64,000 nucleotides of DNA from Anniella stebbinsi (GCA_029215795.1 JARDYH010000002.1:296143973-296207972); one strand, 5' to 3'; counted from the first letter of the stretch, positions 1-10,763 are shown. Made by a program: numbers and translations. Notes: generated by a model from the letters alone, not told the origin.

Positions 1-241
1 TGTGGAACGCAGGCTGGTGAATGAGAGATTGATGGAGGTCTATGCTATGCTATAGCTATAAGGAAAAAGCCTGTATTATCTGGAGGAACCAGTTGCCTTG
101 TATATATTTATATTATTGGAACACAGTAAAGGACTGGTATTATACACCATTCTGCTGAGTGTGAGTATTCATTCAATTGCTTGGACACTTTTCTGGACTT
201 TACGCTTACTAAGCGAACAGAGAGTGCTTTTCTCTCCCCAA

Positions 242-264
242 CACGTGTGTGTGTGTGTGTGTAT
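242..264. repeat. (GT)n microsatellite
   Basis: Short GT dinucleotide run in otherwise unassigned DNA. The surrounding 1-927 holds no gene I recognise. A short direct repeat (AGCACCAATCCAGGAAATGA) occurs twice about 45 bases apart near 302-370. Confidence 0.9.
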
Positions 265-927
265 GCAGTTTGCTGGACATCTAATGTCAGTTCTAGACTG
301 TTCAGCACCAATCCAGGAAATGAGCCAAGTATGGAAAACAGGATTCAGCACCAATCCAGGAAATGAGCCAAGTATGGAAAACATATCCGAGGTTGTGGAA
401 CATCTAAGACTTATTGATCTCAGTGAAATTTGGACTGTAGGAAAGATCTGGGACAATGTCCTCAGGGAGGTAAATAGATATTATTTTATGATGTATGGTA
501 TGTCTATTTCAGACAAGAGTAGAAAATGTTTAGAGAAAAATGGAATTAACTCTGGTAAAGTTTAGAACAAAACTAGATGGTGAAAATACATTTTCAGTGA
601 TGATTTAGCATATATATTGGTTATCTTCATGAAAATATATCACAGAGGACATGTATGTTTATGAAGAGAGAGGAAGGCTATGCATTGGAAGCTTATAGGT
701 CTGTCTTTTTCTGTGAAGTGGTACAAACAGATTATAAAGACCAGAACCAGCTCTCCTAGAGATGTTAAATGTCCATACATTTTGCAGCTATGTTTTGTTT
801 TTTTAGAGTGGGGGTGGAAGGAAATTAATTAAAATTTAAAACATTTAAAAGTAAACTGAGAAATACCTGAACGATCCTAAAAGCCGGATGACATAGCAAG
901 AGCTGGAGGTAGAGGAAGACTGATGTA

Positions 928-968
<41 letters not shown>

Positions 969-1020
969 GTATTACATTTATATACTGCCCCATAGCCGAA
1001 GCTCTCTGGGCGGTTCACCT
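928..1020. repeat. (ATT)n microsatellite joined to LINE/SINE-type 3' tail
   Basis: About 13 ATT units (928-966) are followed by a sequence reading like the tail motif 'atactgccccatagccgaagctctctgggcggttcac'-type, which terminates many reptile L2-like LINE and SINE copies. The same tail beside an ATT run recurs at 19972-20035. This suggests the microsatellites grew from the 3' tails of retroposed copies. Assignment to a named family is from memory. Confidence 0.6.
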
Positions 1021-1359
1021 TTGTGAGGAATTGGTTGGGGTGGAGTTTAGGGAAATCTAGTCTGAAAGAAAAGCTATTGAGAGATTATTTAGTCGGGAAA
1101 GACCTATTAGGAATGGTAACAGAGAGATCAGTCCATGGTCCCTGGAGAGGGTTGCAGGGACCATAGAATTTTTCAGATTCCCCACCTGAAGCCATAGACA
1201 CTGCTACAACTTCAGGAGGGGGACTCCAAACTCCAGTCCCTTCCCCTTCCCCCTCACAGCCACTGCAGAAAGAACCACGGCACCTGCTTTCCAAGGCTGC
1301 AAAGGCAGCCTCAGAGGACCTCATAGAGGTTGGAAAGGAGATGTTCTGTGGGTGGGGAG

Positions 1360-1665
1360 TAGGCTGACCATATGAAAAGGAGGACAGGGCTCATGTAACT
1401 TTAACAGTTGTAGAGAAAGGGGAATTTCAGCCAGTGTCATTTGTATGCAATTAGTTCCTGGTGAAATTCCCTCTTCATCCCAGCAGTTAAAGTTGCAGGG
1501 GCCCTACCTTCTTTTGTATATGGTCACTGCAACTTTAAACGTTGTTATGAAGAGGGAATTTCACCAGGAACTAATTGCATACAAATGACACTGGCTGAAA
1601 TTCCCTTTTCTCTACAACTGTTAAAGTTACATGAGCCCTGTCCTTCTTTTCATATGGTCAACCTA
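1360..1665 (-). mobile_element. hAT-type foldback MITE, copy 1
   Basis: This is a 306-bp nearly palindromic element. The left arm begins TAGGCTGACCATATGAAAAG and the right arm ends with its near-perfect inverse. It is flanked by a perfect 8-bp direct duplication GTGGGGAG (1352-1359 and 1666-1673), the size typical of hAT transposition. The arms continue inward through a shared segment (AACAGTTGTAGAGAAA and beyond). The short asymmetric centre is inverted compared with the copy at 6432, so the two copies inserted in opposite orientations. It has no coding capacity and is therefore non-autonomous. Confidence 0.9.
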
Positions 1666-1671
1666 GTGGGG

Positions 1672-1699
1672 AGAGGAGGGGAGGGGAGGGGAGGGGAAA
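1672..1699 (+). repeat. G-rich (GGGGA)n tract
   Basis: Five runs of four G's separated by A (GAGGGGAGGGG-type). The spacing fits a canonical G-quadruplex motif on the + strand. It directly abuts the target-site duplication of the MITE at 1360-1665. Structure formation is inferred only from pattern. Confidence 0.7.
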
Positions 1700-1899
1700 G
1701 GCCAGGATATTGGAAATCCCATGGCTTCTCTGCCCTAGCCCTGCCCCTGGCAGCATGACTCCCCTAGATGGGCTCAGAGGCCATCTAGAAGAAAATGAAA
1801 CAAAAGGAGGGTGGAGAGGCAAAAATCAGCAGAGAGCTGGATACTCAGAAGCTTCCGAGTTTGGAGTTTTCCTTCTAATGGGGACACAACCAATAGGAT

Positions 1900-2160
1900 T
1901 GTGCCCTAAGCCAAGGATTCTCAACCCTTTTGAACCCGTGGGCACATCTGGTAATTTGAGATGGCTGTGGGTACCACCACAAAATGCTTTGGTGTCTACC
2001 TTTCATGTTTTATTCTGCAAAAACGTTTGCTTTGTGTCTATTGGATACTGCAACATCTCTTTAATAAGGGCTCGTCTAATTCAGCTAATTGATGCCAGTG
2101 TAATACAGCTAATACTTCTTTTAAACTTTTTTTCATTTTTTTATTATTGTGAATTTGTGA
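1900..2160. repeat. Probable dispersed repeat fragment
   Basis: The segment beginning near 'aaggattctcaacccttttgaacc' resembles a dispersed repeat common in reptile genomes; a related sequence on the opposite strand lies near 5380-5465 ('ggaaccctgccctaagc' end). I cannot name the family. It may mark the flanks of the L1 copies between these two positions. Confidence 0.35.
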
Positions 2161-2175
2161 ACAAAACAAAAAGCC

Positions 2176-2211
<36 letters not shown>

Positions 2212-2290
2212 TATACAGCCACATACTTCAAAAGCTTCAGTTTGAAATATCACAATTTCTAAGTAAGTAAAAAAGGGGGGGGGGGGGGAA
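2176..2290. repeat. (AAT)n microsatellite and G homopolymer
   Basis: About 11 AAT units (2176-2209) and a G run of about 16 (2274-2289) flank the presumed 3' end of the minus-strand L1-clade LINE. The AAT tract on + reads ATT on the LINE strand and may derive from its tail. Confidence 0.8.
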
Positions 2291-2294
2291 GGTA

Positions 2295-5062
2295 GAATAA
2301 ATTACACATAAATGTCCATAAAGGCAGACCAAATGTCTGAGTAAATGTCTATTCGTAAATGACGCCTGTATGCCACTATTTCAAATGTTGCTAATGTTGT
2401 TAAGTCTTCAATCCATTGCATTATAGAGAGTGTGGTTTTATCTTTCCAATGTTGTAAAATAATTCTTTTGGCAGTCAAAAGGACACTAAAAATCCATTTC
2501 CATTGACCGTGTGTTAGTTTCCAAGTAGCCGGTACGTGATTTAAAATGACATGTACATCTGAAAATATTAAAGACCTTTTTAATACAACATTTATGCGAC
2601 TGATAATTTCCTCCGAAAAGGTGGCAACTATTGGATATTTCCAGAACATATGAACAAAAGAAGCAGTAGGTATGTAATACTTCCAACAATTAGTTGAATT
2701 AGACAAACCTTTATTAAACAAATGCTGTGGTGTCCAGTATACCCGAAACAGTAATTTTTTTTGGATGAGACGTAACTGGAGATCCATTGACATATCTGAT
2801 ACAGATGCCAAAACAATGGTCCATTGTTTTGATAAAATAGGACACTCCAATTCCCTATTCCATTCCTGCTGAAGCCCCATTGTATCATATTTATTCACTA
2901 ATAATAAGAATTTATAAACATGAATTGTGGGCAGATTTACCAGGTCATCCTCAATCACTACTTCCAATAGCAAAGGAGATTCTGAAGCAGTGAACACTGC
3001 TGGGCCAAATATAGATTCTAACAAATGTTGCAGTTGCAAATACTGCCATTCAGCTGCAGCGGGTAATTTAAATTTATCACGCAGAGATGAGAATGACAAA
3101 AAACTCTGCACCCACCAATTGATCCAGGGTAAAAACCATTCTATCTGTCCAAGTCCGCCATAAATACATTTCCTTTCCTATTTTTAAATCTGGATTTCCC
3201 CATATGGTCAGTTTGGCATAAGAAAATGGATCAAACTGTAATGGGCGTGACATTATGCACCACACATCTCTAGCTGCTAGGATTGTGGGTGGGGCTCTTT
3301 CCACTTTAATAGGCCAAGAACCTAATGCCATCCATTTGGAAAGAGGCTCCAAACAGGATGATTCCAAAACTGACCAAGGTGGAAAATCAAATCTAAGTGG
3401 AAAGGACCAAAATTTAGTGCAGGTGAGCAAGTGAGCCTGATGGTATATAACAAGGTCTGGAAAGCCAAACCCACCCTCTTTGATTGAAAGTTTCATCCTT
3501 TTCAGGGATATTCTTGGTGGAGAAGAATCCAAGAAGAATTTTCGGTACAAAGTATTAAATTTTTTAAAATATTTGCTGGGGATTCCACATATAATGTAAA
3601 CAATTCGAGGTATAGTATTCATCTTAAGTGTATTAACCTTGCCCCATAAACTTAACTTTAAAGATGCCCATCTATCAATATCTCATGAAATATCATTAAT
3701 CAACTTATTTCAATTTAACTTAATCATTTGACATATGTCTCTGGGAATAATTATTCCCAAATAAGTGATAGAATCAGGGCACCAGCGAAATTGCCAGTTG
3801 GCTAATACACTAGAATGTATATTATCTCCAATCGGCATTATTTTCGACTTTGACCAATCAATTGAATAGCCAGACAAATCACCAAAAATATTAATCAATT
3901 TTATCAAAGCCGAAACTGACAACTGGAGTTTTGAAATAAATAGTAAAAGATCATCTGCACATAGAATAATTTTAAATTCTAAATAAGCTTGTACAAAACC
4001 GTGTATACTGCTGCTTTGCCTAATGGCACATGCCAGGGGTTCCAAACATAAATCAAATATCAATGGGGAAAGTGGACCTGTCTAGTACCCTGATCAAGTT
4101 AAAAAAAAAAAAAAAAGCAGAAAATAATACATTAGTCTTTACTCTAGCTCTCGGGGACAAGTACAAAAATTTTAACCATTTCAAAAATTCAGTTGGGAAG
4201 CCAAAATTAATCAAAGTAATAAAAATAAATTTCCAGTGAATTTTGTCGAAGGCCTTTTCTGCGTCTAAAGAAATAATAGGTGACTGATCAGTTCTTTCAG
4301 AATTTAAAGCGACCAGATCAACAACTAACCTAAGATTATCTGCTCCCTGTCTATTTTTAATAAATCCCACCTGGTCTGGTTGAACCAATGCTGTAATAAC
4401 TTGTTGCACTCTATCGGCCAATATTGCAGTCAATATTTTGACACCCACATTAGTTAATGATATAGGTCAATAGTTAGCACAATTGGTATGGTCCTTGCCA
4501 AGCTTAGGAATCACAGTAATATGAGCATCATTTAACGATGGGGAAAGAAAGCCTGATTCAAAAATGTAATTATAAAGACTATAGAGCTTTGGAGCTAGAA
4601 AACTAGAAAAAGTTTTATACCACTCAATTGGAAACCCATCTAGTCCAGGTGATTTCCCAGTGTTCATATTCATTATTGCATTCATAATTTCCTCCAAGCA
4701 TAAAGGGGCTAGAAGAAGCTGCCGTTGAACTGAATCCAAGCATGGAAGATTAATATTAGAAAAAAAGCCTCTATGTCTTGCTCTGATATCTCTGTACCTT
4801 TACTGTAAAGATCAGTATAGAATTTAAAAAACTGTGAGTTTATATCTATAGGAGAAGTATATACTTTATCATTCTCATCCTTGATAGCTGAGATAACATG
4901 TCGATGTTTTTGCTGCTTAAGACGATGTGCGAGGATCTTACTAGGACGTTCGCCATTTTCCCAATACTTCTTTTAAACATATGTTTTGATAATATCCAGT
5001 AGTTGCTTCTTTTTGCAGGAAGGTTATTGCACAGATTTTTATCACTAATGTACACGCCCATT
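2295..5062 (-). pseudogene. L1-clade LINE ORF2 remnant (reverse transcriptase to C-terminal region)
   Basis: Minus-strand translations spread over several frames give pieces of an L1/Tx1-type ORF2 in the right order. At 4467-4739 a segment contains GKSPGLDGFPIEWYK, the early RT region. At 4053-4448 SLDAEKAFDKIHW is RT motif A. At 3710-4063 CADDLLLF is motif C with the ADD core. At 3077-3622 lies the post-RT region with GGFGFPDL. At 2302-3111 the C-terminal region includes CWKYY...FVHMFWKYP, a decayed cysteine/histidine motif. The endonuclease domain is absent, so the copy is 5'-truncated. Frame shifts, stops and an A16 run (about 4100) break it. It is inactive. L1 versus Tx1 subclade is not resolved. 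Confidence 0.85.
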
Positions 5063-5069
5063 TAAATTA

Positions 5070-5285
5070 TTTACCTGCTTCATGGAAATTAACAAATGAT
5101 TGGCGTAAATGGATTCTCTGCACTCTTTTGAAGCTAAAAGCCTGGTATTATAACTTTGGAAGGATAAACACTCACCTCCTATAATGCAATGGATTGAGGA
5201 CCTTTTAATACTTTCAATATTCGAAAAGGTAGCATATAGACAGCACCTTCTAATGGATACTTATTTGGATGTTTGGTTCATTTTT
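5070..5285 (+). mobile_element. Second L1-clade 3' fragment in opposite orientation
   Basis: The + strand reads through pieces equivalent to the C-terminus of the neighbouring minus-strand LINE. One example is 'ataatgcaatggattgagga' at about 5180, which corresponds to the IMQWIEDL segment whose minus-strand counterpart lies near 2410-2430. It ends with a segment equivalent to the YRRHL...DIW end. It is a separate truncated copy, or an inverted segment, abutting the 5' end of the other copy. Confidence 0.7.
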
Positions 5286-6423
5286 GTTGCAGCCCAATGT
5301 ATAAATGTTACAAAGCTGTATGTGTTCCATAACAAATCCACGTATGTATCTTAACAAAAGGGAGGGGGGAGTGTTTTCAGGTGTCTCGTTGGGGATCCAT
5401 TCAAGGGGGTTGTTGAAGGTGCCTATAGCACCCGTGGATGCTGCATTAGGGAACCCTGCCCTAAGCATATTTAAGAACCTATAAGCAATCTTACCCTGTT
5501 ACTTGAGGAGTGATATTTTGTTCCCTTTTGTAAATAATTCTCTCTAACATACATCTTAATTTTTGTTCATTTTGAAAGATTATCTCTAGTAGTAGTGTCA
5601 ATGCTGTGCCTAATCCATAGGAACAAGGCTGAGTTTCTTTTATGAACAGGGGGTTTATTTTTGTTAAAAGATTTTATAGTTGAGGCAACATTTTCTACAC
5701 GTAAGGTTGACTTGGGGACTTTATTAAGTCACAGTGTTTCATAGCCCCAAGCCTCAAAGTGTTTTTTGTTTGTTTGTTTTTGTTTGTTTGTAAAACACAT
5801 AGGTGGGGTAACCTACACATTGTTCCATTGCATGTGGTGGCAGTGGCAGGATAATGTAGTTTTTCTCTTACTTTAAGGTTTTAGAACTACATTTGTTGAC
5901 TGATACAGCATCAAACCTGAACCAGCCCAGAAATGCAGAACTTTACTGAACAAAAATGAAAATGTGAGGGATGCACATTTCCCTTACATATTATGATACA
6001 GTAACTCAATTTACAGGTCAGAAAACTGAGCATGACTTGGAGCATCCCTAAATGTCTCACAGTAAAATATACATTAGATCAATAATTTTAATAAGGATTG
6101 GAAGGAATAACTGTGCTGGAAATTTCTATAAATTTTATATTTCTAGATTTTTTAAAAGGCTTTCTAATACATCGTTTTTAGAAATCATTTGGGAGAAGTA
6201 AGAACTGGGTAGCAATTTATGAACTCCTTGACTTAAATATTGTATTCATCATTCTAAAAGAAAATTATGTCACAACCCAACATTGTTCAATTTTTCTGTG
6301 GAAAAGATCCTTGGAAAAATTCAAAATCCACCCTCCCTTTTTTTCTGATTTTTTTCTGTCAACCACCTCACCCCTAGCCTACATACTTCTAAGCCCTCTC
6401 CATCACCACCCCGTTTCACACAG
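5286..6423. other. Unassigned intergenic DNA
   Basis: AT-rich sequence with a T/G-rich low-complexity stretch near 5760-5795. A fragment near 5373-5465 resembles the repeat at 1900. I see no gene, no RNA gene and no long ORF. Confidence 0.5.
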
Positions 6424-6431
6424 TAACAATA

Positions 6432-6749
6432 TAGGCTGACCAGATAAAATCCAGGTCAGGGCACTTGTAACTTTAACAATTGTAGAGAAAAGGGAATTTC
6501 AGCCAGTGTCATTTGTATGCAATTAGTTCCTGGTGATGTTCCCTCTTCATCACAACAGAAAGGTGCAGGCACTATACTAGAGTGACCATATACAAAAGAA
6601 GGCAGGGCCCCTGAAACTTTAACAGTTGTGATGAAGAGGGAATATCACCAGGAAGTAATTGCATACAAATGCCACTGGCTGAAATTCCCTTTTCTCTACA
6701 ACTGTTAATGTTACATGAGCCCTGACCTGGATTTTATCTGGTCACCCTA
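6432..6749 (+). mobile_element. hAT-type foldback MITE, copy 2
   Basis: This 318-bp palindromic element has ends TAGGCTGACCAGATAAAATC and its inverse GGTCACCCTA. It is flanked by a perfect 8-bp duplication TAACAATA (6424-6431 and 6750-6757). The inner arms match copy 1 (AACAGTTGTAGAGAAA, GCATACAAATG). The outermost 30 bp differ (AGATAAAATCCAGGTC in place of the ATATGAAAAGGAGGAC segment), so it belongs to a distinct subfamily. A second TIR-like motif (AGAGTGACCATATACAAAAG) lies in its asymmetric centre near 6580. Confidence 0.9.
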
Positions 6750-7065
6750 TAACAATAGCCATAGGGAACGGAAGGAACCATCCTGGCCATATTTGGTTTG
6801 GAGCACTGCTTCAAGTGGAACAATAGTAGGTGGAGTACAAAGGTAAAACTTGACAGGGAGGGAGGGCATACCCCAATTTCTGGCTGGTAGAGAAGCAAAC
6901 TCAGTTGAATTACTTCCCTCTCTCTCCCTCAGATTGCTTGCCCCCTCCACTGCTGGATGCCTTCTCAGCTTCTATCACTATGATGCAAAAGAAAATATTG
7001 GGAACAGGCTATATAAAGCTTTTGACAACCCTAGAGTGAACTCTGAAATGGAATTGCACATTTGT

Positions 7066-7207
7066 TAGAGTGGCCATATGAAAAGGAGGACAGGGCTCCT
7101 TTTCACCAGGTGCTGCATGCATATAAATGACACCCGCTGAAATTCCCTTTTCAATACAACAGTTAAAGATACAGGAGCCCTGTCCTCCTTTTCATGTGCT
7201 CACCCTA
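7066..7207. mobile_element. hAT-type foldback MITE, copy 3 (short)
   Basis: This is a 142-bp internally shortened member. Its ends are TAGAGTGGCCATATGAAAAG and the inverse ending CACCCTA. It has a 7/8 matching target-site duplication (ACATTTGT at 7058-7065, ACATATGT at 7208-7215). It retains the GGAGGACAGGGCTC terminal segment of copy 1 and a short central part. The slightly diverged TSD suggests it is somewhat older. Confidence 0.85.
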
Positions 7208-7640
7208 ACATATGTACATATTATACTTCCAGTTGAATTAACTTGAATTCTTCCAGGAGCATTTTACTGGTTGTAGAGTAGCTTCTCCTAAGCCCCTTTT
7301 TATGAGGGTGCATACTCTCACACTTTATGTATCAGACTTAAAGCATATCTCTGTTAATAATCTAAGAAGTAGTAAAGTTAAAGTTGTACATCTTCTATGT
7401 GATTCAGGCCTCGATAAACTATTAGGAAAAATATGCTACATTAGTTGGATTCGATTCCTTGCAACAGCATAATTACATGAAGCATTTTCGAGGCTTACAA
7501 GGACTTTTTTCTCTTGCTTGCATGAACATCTATTCTTTGGTGCATAAAAGGTCTTCACGTTTACTTTAGCAAGCTTCTTACTTGTAATTCTCTCTTTTAT
7601 TTATTGGGATTTACTCTCAGGTAAGTATATATAGGATTGC
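7208..7640. other. Unassigned intergenic DNA
   Basis: I recognise no gene or repeat with confidence here. Confidence 0.4.
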
Positions 7641-7645
7641 AGCCT

Positions 7646-7852
7646 TAGGGTGCTTCCAGATGAAGTGCTTTTAGCACTAGCAATCAGAAGGCATTGTGCA
7701 GATCATCCATCTCTTCAGCTTTAACTGCTTTTTTGCATTAAGTAAAAAAACAATGGAAGACAGCATTTTCTGGACACCCCACTCCCCTGGGTAAACGTCC
7801 ACGAATGCGGCAGGGTGCAGGTGCCATAAAAGCCTTGTCTGGAAGCACCCTC
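7646..7852. mobile_element. MITE with GGGTGCTTCCAGA terminal inverted repeats
   Basis: The left end TTAGGGTGCTTCCAGA and the right end TCTGGAAGCACCCTCAA are inverted repeats about 200 bp apart. The interior has no ORF. The immediate flanks read TTA and TCA, which could be an imperfect 3-bp duplication, so the superfamily cannot be set. Confidence 0.7.
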
Positions 7853-7861
7853 AATTTTTAA

Positions 7862-8680
7862 TTCTGCATTGCAAGAACATATGAACAGGTCCATCTAGTC
7901 CAGCATTCTGTTCATACAGTGCTCAACCAGCTGCATGTGGGAAACCCACAAGTAGGGCATGAGTGCAATAGCACCCTCCCGCTCATGTTTCCCAGCAACT
8001 GGTGTACATAGGCATACTACCTCTTATACTGGAGGCAGCATATAGCTATCATGACTTGATAGCTATATGCCAATGATAGACTTCTCCTCCATGAATTTGT
8101 CCAATCCCCTTTTAAAGTCATCCAAATTGGTGGCCATCACTACATCGAATCCCATAGTTGAACTGTGCACTTTGTGAACAAGGATTACATTTTATCTGTC
8201 CTTAACCTCCCACCAATCAACTTCATGGGGTGACCCCAGGTTCTAGTATTATAAGAGAGGAAGAAAAATATCTCCCTAGCCACTTTATCCACATCATTAA
8301 TAATTTTGAACACTTCAGACCCAGACATTATAAACTTTCCTCATAGGGGAGTTGCTCTAGCCCTTGTCATTGTAATGGCCTTTTTCTGCACCATTTCCGA
8401 CTCTACAATATCCTTTTTAGATGCAATGATCAGAACTATACACAGTATTCTAAGTATGGTTACACCATAGATTTGTATAAGGACAGTACATTATTGGCAG
8501 TTTTATTTTCAGTTCCTTTCCTAATTATGCTTAACATGGAATATGGCGATTTCAAGGCAGCTGCACACTGGGTTGACAGCTTTTTTGAGCTGTCCACCAC
8601 AACTCCAAGATTTCTTTCTAGGCCAGTTACCCCAACCTCAGCTTGTGTAATTGGTTTGTAGACTGTATACACATAATAAC
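7862..8680 (-). mobile_element. CR1-type LINE, 3' part
   Basis: The minus strand encodes the end of a CR1-type reverse transcriptase: LGVVVDSSKKLSTQCAAA, MLSIIRKGTENKTANN and LYKSMV (8460-8672), followed by a decayed PYLEYCVQFW-like segment. Downstream (7862-8300) is the 3' portion of the same family, recognisable on + by 'ccatctagtccagcattctgtt' and 'catggggtgaccccaggttct'-type phrases. It is 5'-truncated and broken by stops. The same family appears at 16035-16390 and 48869-57600. Confidence 0.85.
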
Positions 8681-9400
8681 ATTTTATTTGAATGTATGAT
8701 GAAACACAAGTACCATATCCTTGAGGCTAAAATCCTTGATTTTTTAAAAAAAGTAAATAAAACGCATTTTCCCGCACTCACAAGATTTTGTTTTGGCCTT
8801 CTTTCCATTTTCACAAAGACCCTACTTGCACACCTAACAAGCCTTTATACCCCCCCCCCCCTTTGCATTTGTTTCTGAATAGAAACAAGCAAACAAAGGA
8901 TCCTTTTGAATGTCTGTTCTACATTGCTGGTGTTAATTAGATAGACCGAAATCATCACACCCTTTTGGGGTTCATCTACTTCCTGCTTGAAACGGGTATG
9001 TTTAGTGAAGTGCGAGTTGCCTGCTACAATATTTTGTCTAGAATCTGTGCCAGTTATTTTCTCTGCCGATGTTTCCTAATTAGCCAACTAGCTAATCCGA
9101 ACCAAAAGGGATCAGTTTTCAGTAAGGTCAGTGTCAGGAGCACGTTGGTCACGTTGGTGAAGGATAAGGGTGCTGGCTTCAATTATTTTGCCGAAGGGGC
9201 AGCAAAAGTGGGGGAGTTTTTGCTTCAGAACTTGTGTTATTATTCCCACGCATCTTTTGTATTGTATGCTCATGAAGAAAATACTCCTCCCGCCCAAATG
9301 TTTGTCGAGAAACCGTGGAGAGACGAAACTTATCCTGTCCTTGAGACAGACTTCAACTAGGAGGTGGAGAGAGAAACACGCACGCGCACATTCCACAGTT
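8681..9400. other. Unassigned upstream flank of the PDZD8-like gene
   Basis: Contains a C homopolymer (about 8851-8861) and an open frame of 131 codons (8965-9360, +) with no recognisable domain. The ORF has no splice or homology support, so I treat it as chance. Confidence 0.4.
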
Positions 9401-9618
9401 TTTTCGCCTTATTTTTTTTCCTCCCTCCCTCCGCAGTATTATGAGGTCAGCACGCGGGACGGCGTGCCCCATGACGTAACCCCCCAGACCGCCCCAGTTC
9501 CTCCAATCCAGACATAAGGGGGGAGCAAAGGGAGAGAAGTAGCTGTCGGTCTCTCCTCTTTGGGAAGGGGGGCAGCGGAAGGGAAAGGAGGAAGGAAGGG
9601 AAAGGAAGAAAGACCCGG

Positions 9619-9717
9619 ATGTCGCTGTTGCCACTGCTGTGTGAGGTGGAGCGGGCCACAGGAAGAAGGAGTTGTGCGCGCTGCGGCGTCGGCGGCCGGT
9701 TGTCTGGGAAGGTTTGA
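9619..9717 (+). other. Upstream ORF 1 (32 codons), if transcribed
   Basis: An ATG in the CpG-rich region opens a 32-codon frame ending in TGA before the main ATG. It reads MSLLPLLCEVERATG at the start. Whether it lies within the mRNA depends on the unknown start site. It has no recognised homology. Confidence 0.35.
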
Positions 9718-9783
9718 GGGGGCGAAGAGCTTCCCGTCCTGACAGAGTGCGGTGGCCGTTTTCCTCAGATCGCTGCCGGCAAG

Positions 9784-9828
9784 ATGGAGGTGGCGGGGTT
9801 GGTTGTAGCGCCGTCGGGTGCGGCGTGA
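9784..9828 (+). promoter_or_regulatory. Upstream ORF 2 in strong Kozak context (14 codons)
   Basis: ATG at 9784 has A at -3 and G at +4, a stronger initiation context than the main ATG at 9904 (G at -3, C at +4). It encodes 14 residues and ends TGA at 9826-9828, 75 bases before the main start. If included in the mRNA it would be expected to dampen translation of the main frame and make it depend on leaky scanning or reinitiation. This is inference from context rules. Confidence 0.55.
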
Positions 9829-9903
9829 GGTGGCGAGGGCCACAGGGCTAGCCGGAGTCGTGGTGCGTTTGTCTGAGGCGGCGAGGGGCGCTGAGGCGAG
9901 GCG

Positions 9904-10763
9904 ATGCTGTCGGTGTATGGAATACTGCTGTCGGCTCTGCTCGGCTCCTGCCTCACGCTGTTGTTCCAGCTCCTGCTCTTCTATCGGAAGAAGACCGAAG
10001 CCCCTGAGGGGGCGACCCCGAATCCCAGCGCCAGCGCCTTCGCCGCCAGGGTAGTTCCCGATACCTGCCTCAAGGAGTACTTTGCTGGCTTCGTTGGGGC
10101 TGGGCAGGAGGCGGCTCTCAACCAGTCCCCCTCCAAAACCGAGCAGAGCGCCAAGAACTCAATGCCCCCGCTCCAGGAGACCGCCTCCTTTGTGGAATGT
10201 ACTGAGGAGACCCTCTACTGGCTCAATGCTATCTGCCTCTTTCTCTTCAGGGAGCTCAAGGACACTTCGCTTCTCAGGCATTGGGTCACGAAAAAGATCA
10301 AGGTGGAATTTGAGGAACTGCTGCAGACCAAGATGACAGGGAAGGTGCTGGAGGGGCTCAGTCTGCGGGATGTATCATTCGGTAACGTCGTGCCCCTTTT
10401 TAAAAATATCAAGATCCTGAGGCCGGTGACCTGTAGTGAGGAAGGTTGCCCTGAGGAGTTGGACTTTGAGGTTGACGTTGAGTACAGTGGTGGCTTCCAC
10501 TTGGCCATTGATGCTGACCTTGTCTTTGGCAAGTCAGCGTATCTCTTTGCCAAGATATCTAGAGTGGTGGGTCGGCTGAGGCTGGTCTTCACCCGTTTAC
10601 CCTTCACGCACTGGTCCTTCACATTTGTTGATGAACCTGTGATTGACCTTGAAGTCAAGTCACAATTTGAAGGAAGGCCTTTACCACAACTGACTTCCAT
10701 CATTGTCAGTCAGTTCAAGAAAGTTATTAGGCGCAAGCATACTTTACCTCACTATAAAATCAG
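9904..10763 (+). CDS. PDZD8: PDZD8-like protein, coding exon 1 (membrane anchor plus SMP domain)
   Basis: This is the first coding exon of a PDZD8-family ER lipid-transfer/tethering protein. Residues about 5-27 (YGILLSALLGSCLTLLFQLL) form an N-terminal membrane segment followed by basic FYRKK. A low-complexity linker runs to about residue 100. From about 104 to the exon end is an SMP-type domain with near-family-identical stretches: LFLFRELKDTSLLRHW, KKIKVEFEELLQTK, GGFHLAIDADLVFGKSAYLF, RVVGRLRLVFTRLPFTHW, QFEGRPLPQLTSIIV and KHTLPHYKIR. SMP domains carry lipids between membranes; PDZD8 works at ER-mitochondria and ER-endolysosome contacts (family knowledge). The frame runs into TAA just beyond the donor AG|GTAAGG at 10763/10764, as expected for an exon. 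The start is the first ATG in this frame and sits directly before the hydrophobic segment. It differs noticeably from remembered mammalian PDZD8, so it may be a paralogue. Confidence 0.92.

Larger units (their letters stand above)
9440..9903 (+). promoter_or_regulatory. CpG-rich promoter and leader of the PDZD8-like gene
   Basis: Base composition changes sharply here. CpG dinucleotides are frequent from about 9440 through the first exon, in contrast to the AT-rich flanks. A CRE-like TGACGTAA lies at 9472-9479. A YY1-like AAGATGGAGG overlaps an upstream ATG at 9781-9790. No TATA box stands out, as expected for a CpG-island promoter. The transcription start is not determinable, so the boundary between promoter and 5' leader is unknown. 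Confidence 0.65.

Noticed and set aside
8965..9360. 131-codon ORF upstream of the CpG-rich region
   Set aside because: No domain, no matching splice signals, and it ends before the promoter; treated as chance.
10215..10703. 162-codon minus-strand ORF opposite PDZD8-like exon 1
   Set aside because: Antisense shadow of a well-supported exon.
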